Source: Pseudolactococcus reticulitermitis
GTDB lineage: Bacteria; Bacillota; Bacilli; Lactobacillales; Streptococcaceae
NCBI RefSeq assembly: GCF_002260845.1
Contig: NZ_BEDT01000006.1
Span: 1 to 64,000 of the forward strand
Length of the DNA stretch: 64,000 bases
Direction of reading: 5' to 3'
Part shown: one piece after another, positions 62,991-64,000 of the stretch
Position numbering within the stretch: the stretch's first letter is position 1
Layout: each line of letters opens with the position of its first letter
Program-made: the position numbers and the translations under genes
The notes under the pieces: model-generated
Databases searched by the model: none
What the model saw: the letters and a program-made list of their open reading frames with translations, nothing else
Told to the model about the DNA's origin: nothing

Positions 62991-64000
62991 CCAAACAATT
63001 CTCCTATCACTTGTATCACCTTAGCCATCTCAGCCTGCGTCCCGATTGACATCCTTAAATAATTCGACAAACGTCCCTTATCACTAAAATAACGCACATA
63101 AATCTGTTTACTTTGCAGAAATTCAAACAAACTTTCTGCGGCAATGCCAGCAGGCTTCGTTAAGACGAAATTTGTAAGCGACGGAAGGACTTCAAAGCCC
63201 AGCGCGCGTAACTCTGCTGAAAACCAATCTCGCGTCTCTGATATTTCAGCGTTAACCCGCTCATAATAGTGAATATCTTCAACCGCCGCAGTCGCCAAAG
63301 CCTCCGCAATCAGATCAACCGAATACGGATTGTAGGCATTTTTTACCGCATTGATAACTGAGATTAATTTCGGAGACCCAATCCCATAACCGACCCGCAA
63401 CCCAGCCAAAGCTGCATCTTTAGAGAAAGTCCGAGTGATAAAAACATTGTCATATTGTTCGAGTAAAGGCAAGGCAGATTCACCACCAAAAGCGATATAG
63501 GCCTCATCAATGATGACCACCACATCTTGATTTGCCGCAACAATCGCTTCAACCTCAGACAAGTCCTTAAAAATCCCCGTTGGCGCATTCGGATTAGCAA
63601 TCACAATCCCACCATTAACTCGATTTTTATAGTCAGTCGTCACAATCTCAAACTCATCTGAAAGTGGCACTTCCTCGAATGGAATTCGAAATAAATCCGC
63701 CCAAACTTTGTAGAAACCATAAGTGATGTCAGGAAAAAGCACCGCGTCATCTGAATTAAAAAAACTCACAAAAGCTAAGGCTAAAATATCATCTGACCCA
63801 TTGCCGACAATGAGTTGATTTCGCTTAACACCCAAATTTTCCGCTAGTTTGTCACGTAAGATATTATTTTCTAGTGAAGAATATTGCCGTAAAGACTGCC
63901 CATCAAATGCTGCCAAAGCCTGTAACACACCTGGACTTGGTGGAAAAGCATTTTCATTGGTATTAATTTTAATCATCTTTTTTTCTTGTGGTTGTGCCCC
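62987..64000 (-). CDS. hisC: Histidinol-phosphate aminotransferase (5' end outside the window)
   Basis: 337 codons are visible. PLP enzyme of fold type I: the PLP Lys is in [12 protein letters not shown], with NPNAPTG and DEAYIAFGG. An ATG at 63976 is in frame, but family members have about 20-30 residues before the [12 protein letters not shown] motif. The frame stays open upstream to the window edge as GAQPQEKK, which fits the family's PGxQP segment. So the true start lies beyond 64000 and the gene is partial here. First his gene seen. Confidence 0.92.
   Translation of the reverse strand, partial: GAQPQEKKMIKINTNENAFPPSPGVLQALAAFDGQSLRQYSSLENNILRDKLAENLGVKRNQLIVGNGSDDILALAFVSFFNSDDAVLFPDITYGFYKVWADLFRIPFEEVPLSDEFEIVTTDYKNRVNGGIVIANPNAPTGIFKDLSEVEAIVAANQDVVVIIDEAYIAFGGESALPLLEQYDNVFITRTFSKDAALAGLRVGYGIGSPKLISVINAVKNAYNPYSVDLIAEALATAAVEDIHYYERVNAEISETRDWFSAELRALGFEVLPSLTNFVLTKPAGIAAESLFEFLQSKQIYVRYFSDKGRLSNYLRMSIGTQAEMAKVIQVIGELFG

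Overview
The window is low-GC Firmicute chromosome, most likely a Lactococcus-type member of the Streptococcaceae. Support comes from the ribosomal operon arrangement, the rlmH-htrA neighbourhood, a PurR regulator, a his operon with hisZ and a serB-like gene inside it, LXG toxins with two small adaptor proteins, and lactococcal-type sugar genes. The species call is inference from gene content; the rRNA was not compared with anything.

Layout. 1-5.9 kb: one complete rRNA operon on the minus strand (16S, tRNA-Ala, 23S, 5S, tRNA-Val) with processing stems, two related spacer hairpins and a tRNA-like folded element. 5.9-10.8 kb: ung, purR and a str-type operon (rpsL, rpsG, fusA). 11.1-16.6 kb: an eight-gene minus-strand locus with two SipW-like (Ser/His) signal peptidases, three long paralogous exported proteins plus two more with related signals, and a membrane-anchored protein with LPTT repeats; this is the best candidate for an undescribed surface-fibre or matrix system. 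17-22.3 kb: dacA, a decayed toxin-antitoxin pair, and an ABC-2 exporter divergent from a TetR regulator. 22.4-30.8 kb: a beta-glucoside operon (licT, bglF, three 6-phospho-beta-glucosidases, a HAD phosphatase) with antiterminator and catabolite-control sites.

30.8-39.3 kb: guaB, small housekeeping genes, rlmH, a dense cluster of DnaA boxes, htrA with a CiaR-type site, tRNA-Glu, two glycolipid glycosyltransferases and a DUF1797 gene. 39.4-43.6 kb: a type VII LXG polymorphic-toxin locus with adaptors, a full-length toxin, a probable immunity gene, an orphan replacement toxin tail carrying a 197-bp duplicated linker, and decayed immunity and toxin remnants. 43.6-50.1 kb: methyltransferase, GIY-YIG, Nudix, nnrD, GNAT, a membrane protein, an oxidoreductase and a membrane lipase. 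50.1-51.1 kb: two adjoining pseudogenes (HAD phosphatase and TipA-like MerR). 51.2-56.1 kb: ECF sigma/anti-sigma pair, rplM-rpsI, rnhC, lepB and a dead second lepB copy. 56.1-64 kb: his operon, whose first gene hisC runs off the right edge.

Two themes recur. Several promoters place the -10 box only 6-7 bases before the start codon with no ribosome-binding site (dacA, tetR, rlmH, trmN6, rnhC), which predicts leaderless mRNAs. Several broken genes differ from an intact frame by a single base, mostly in homopolymer runs, which is either real decay or sequencing error and needs read-level checking.
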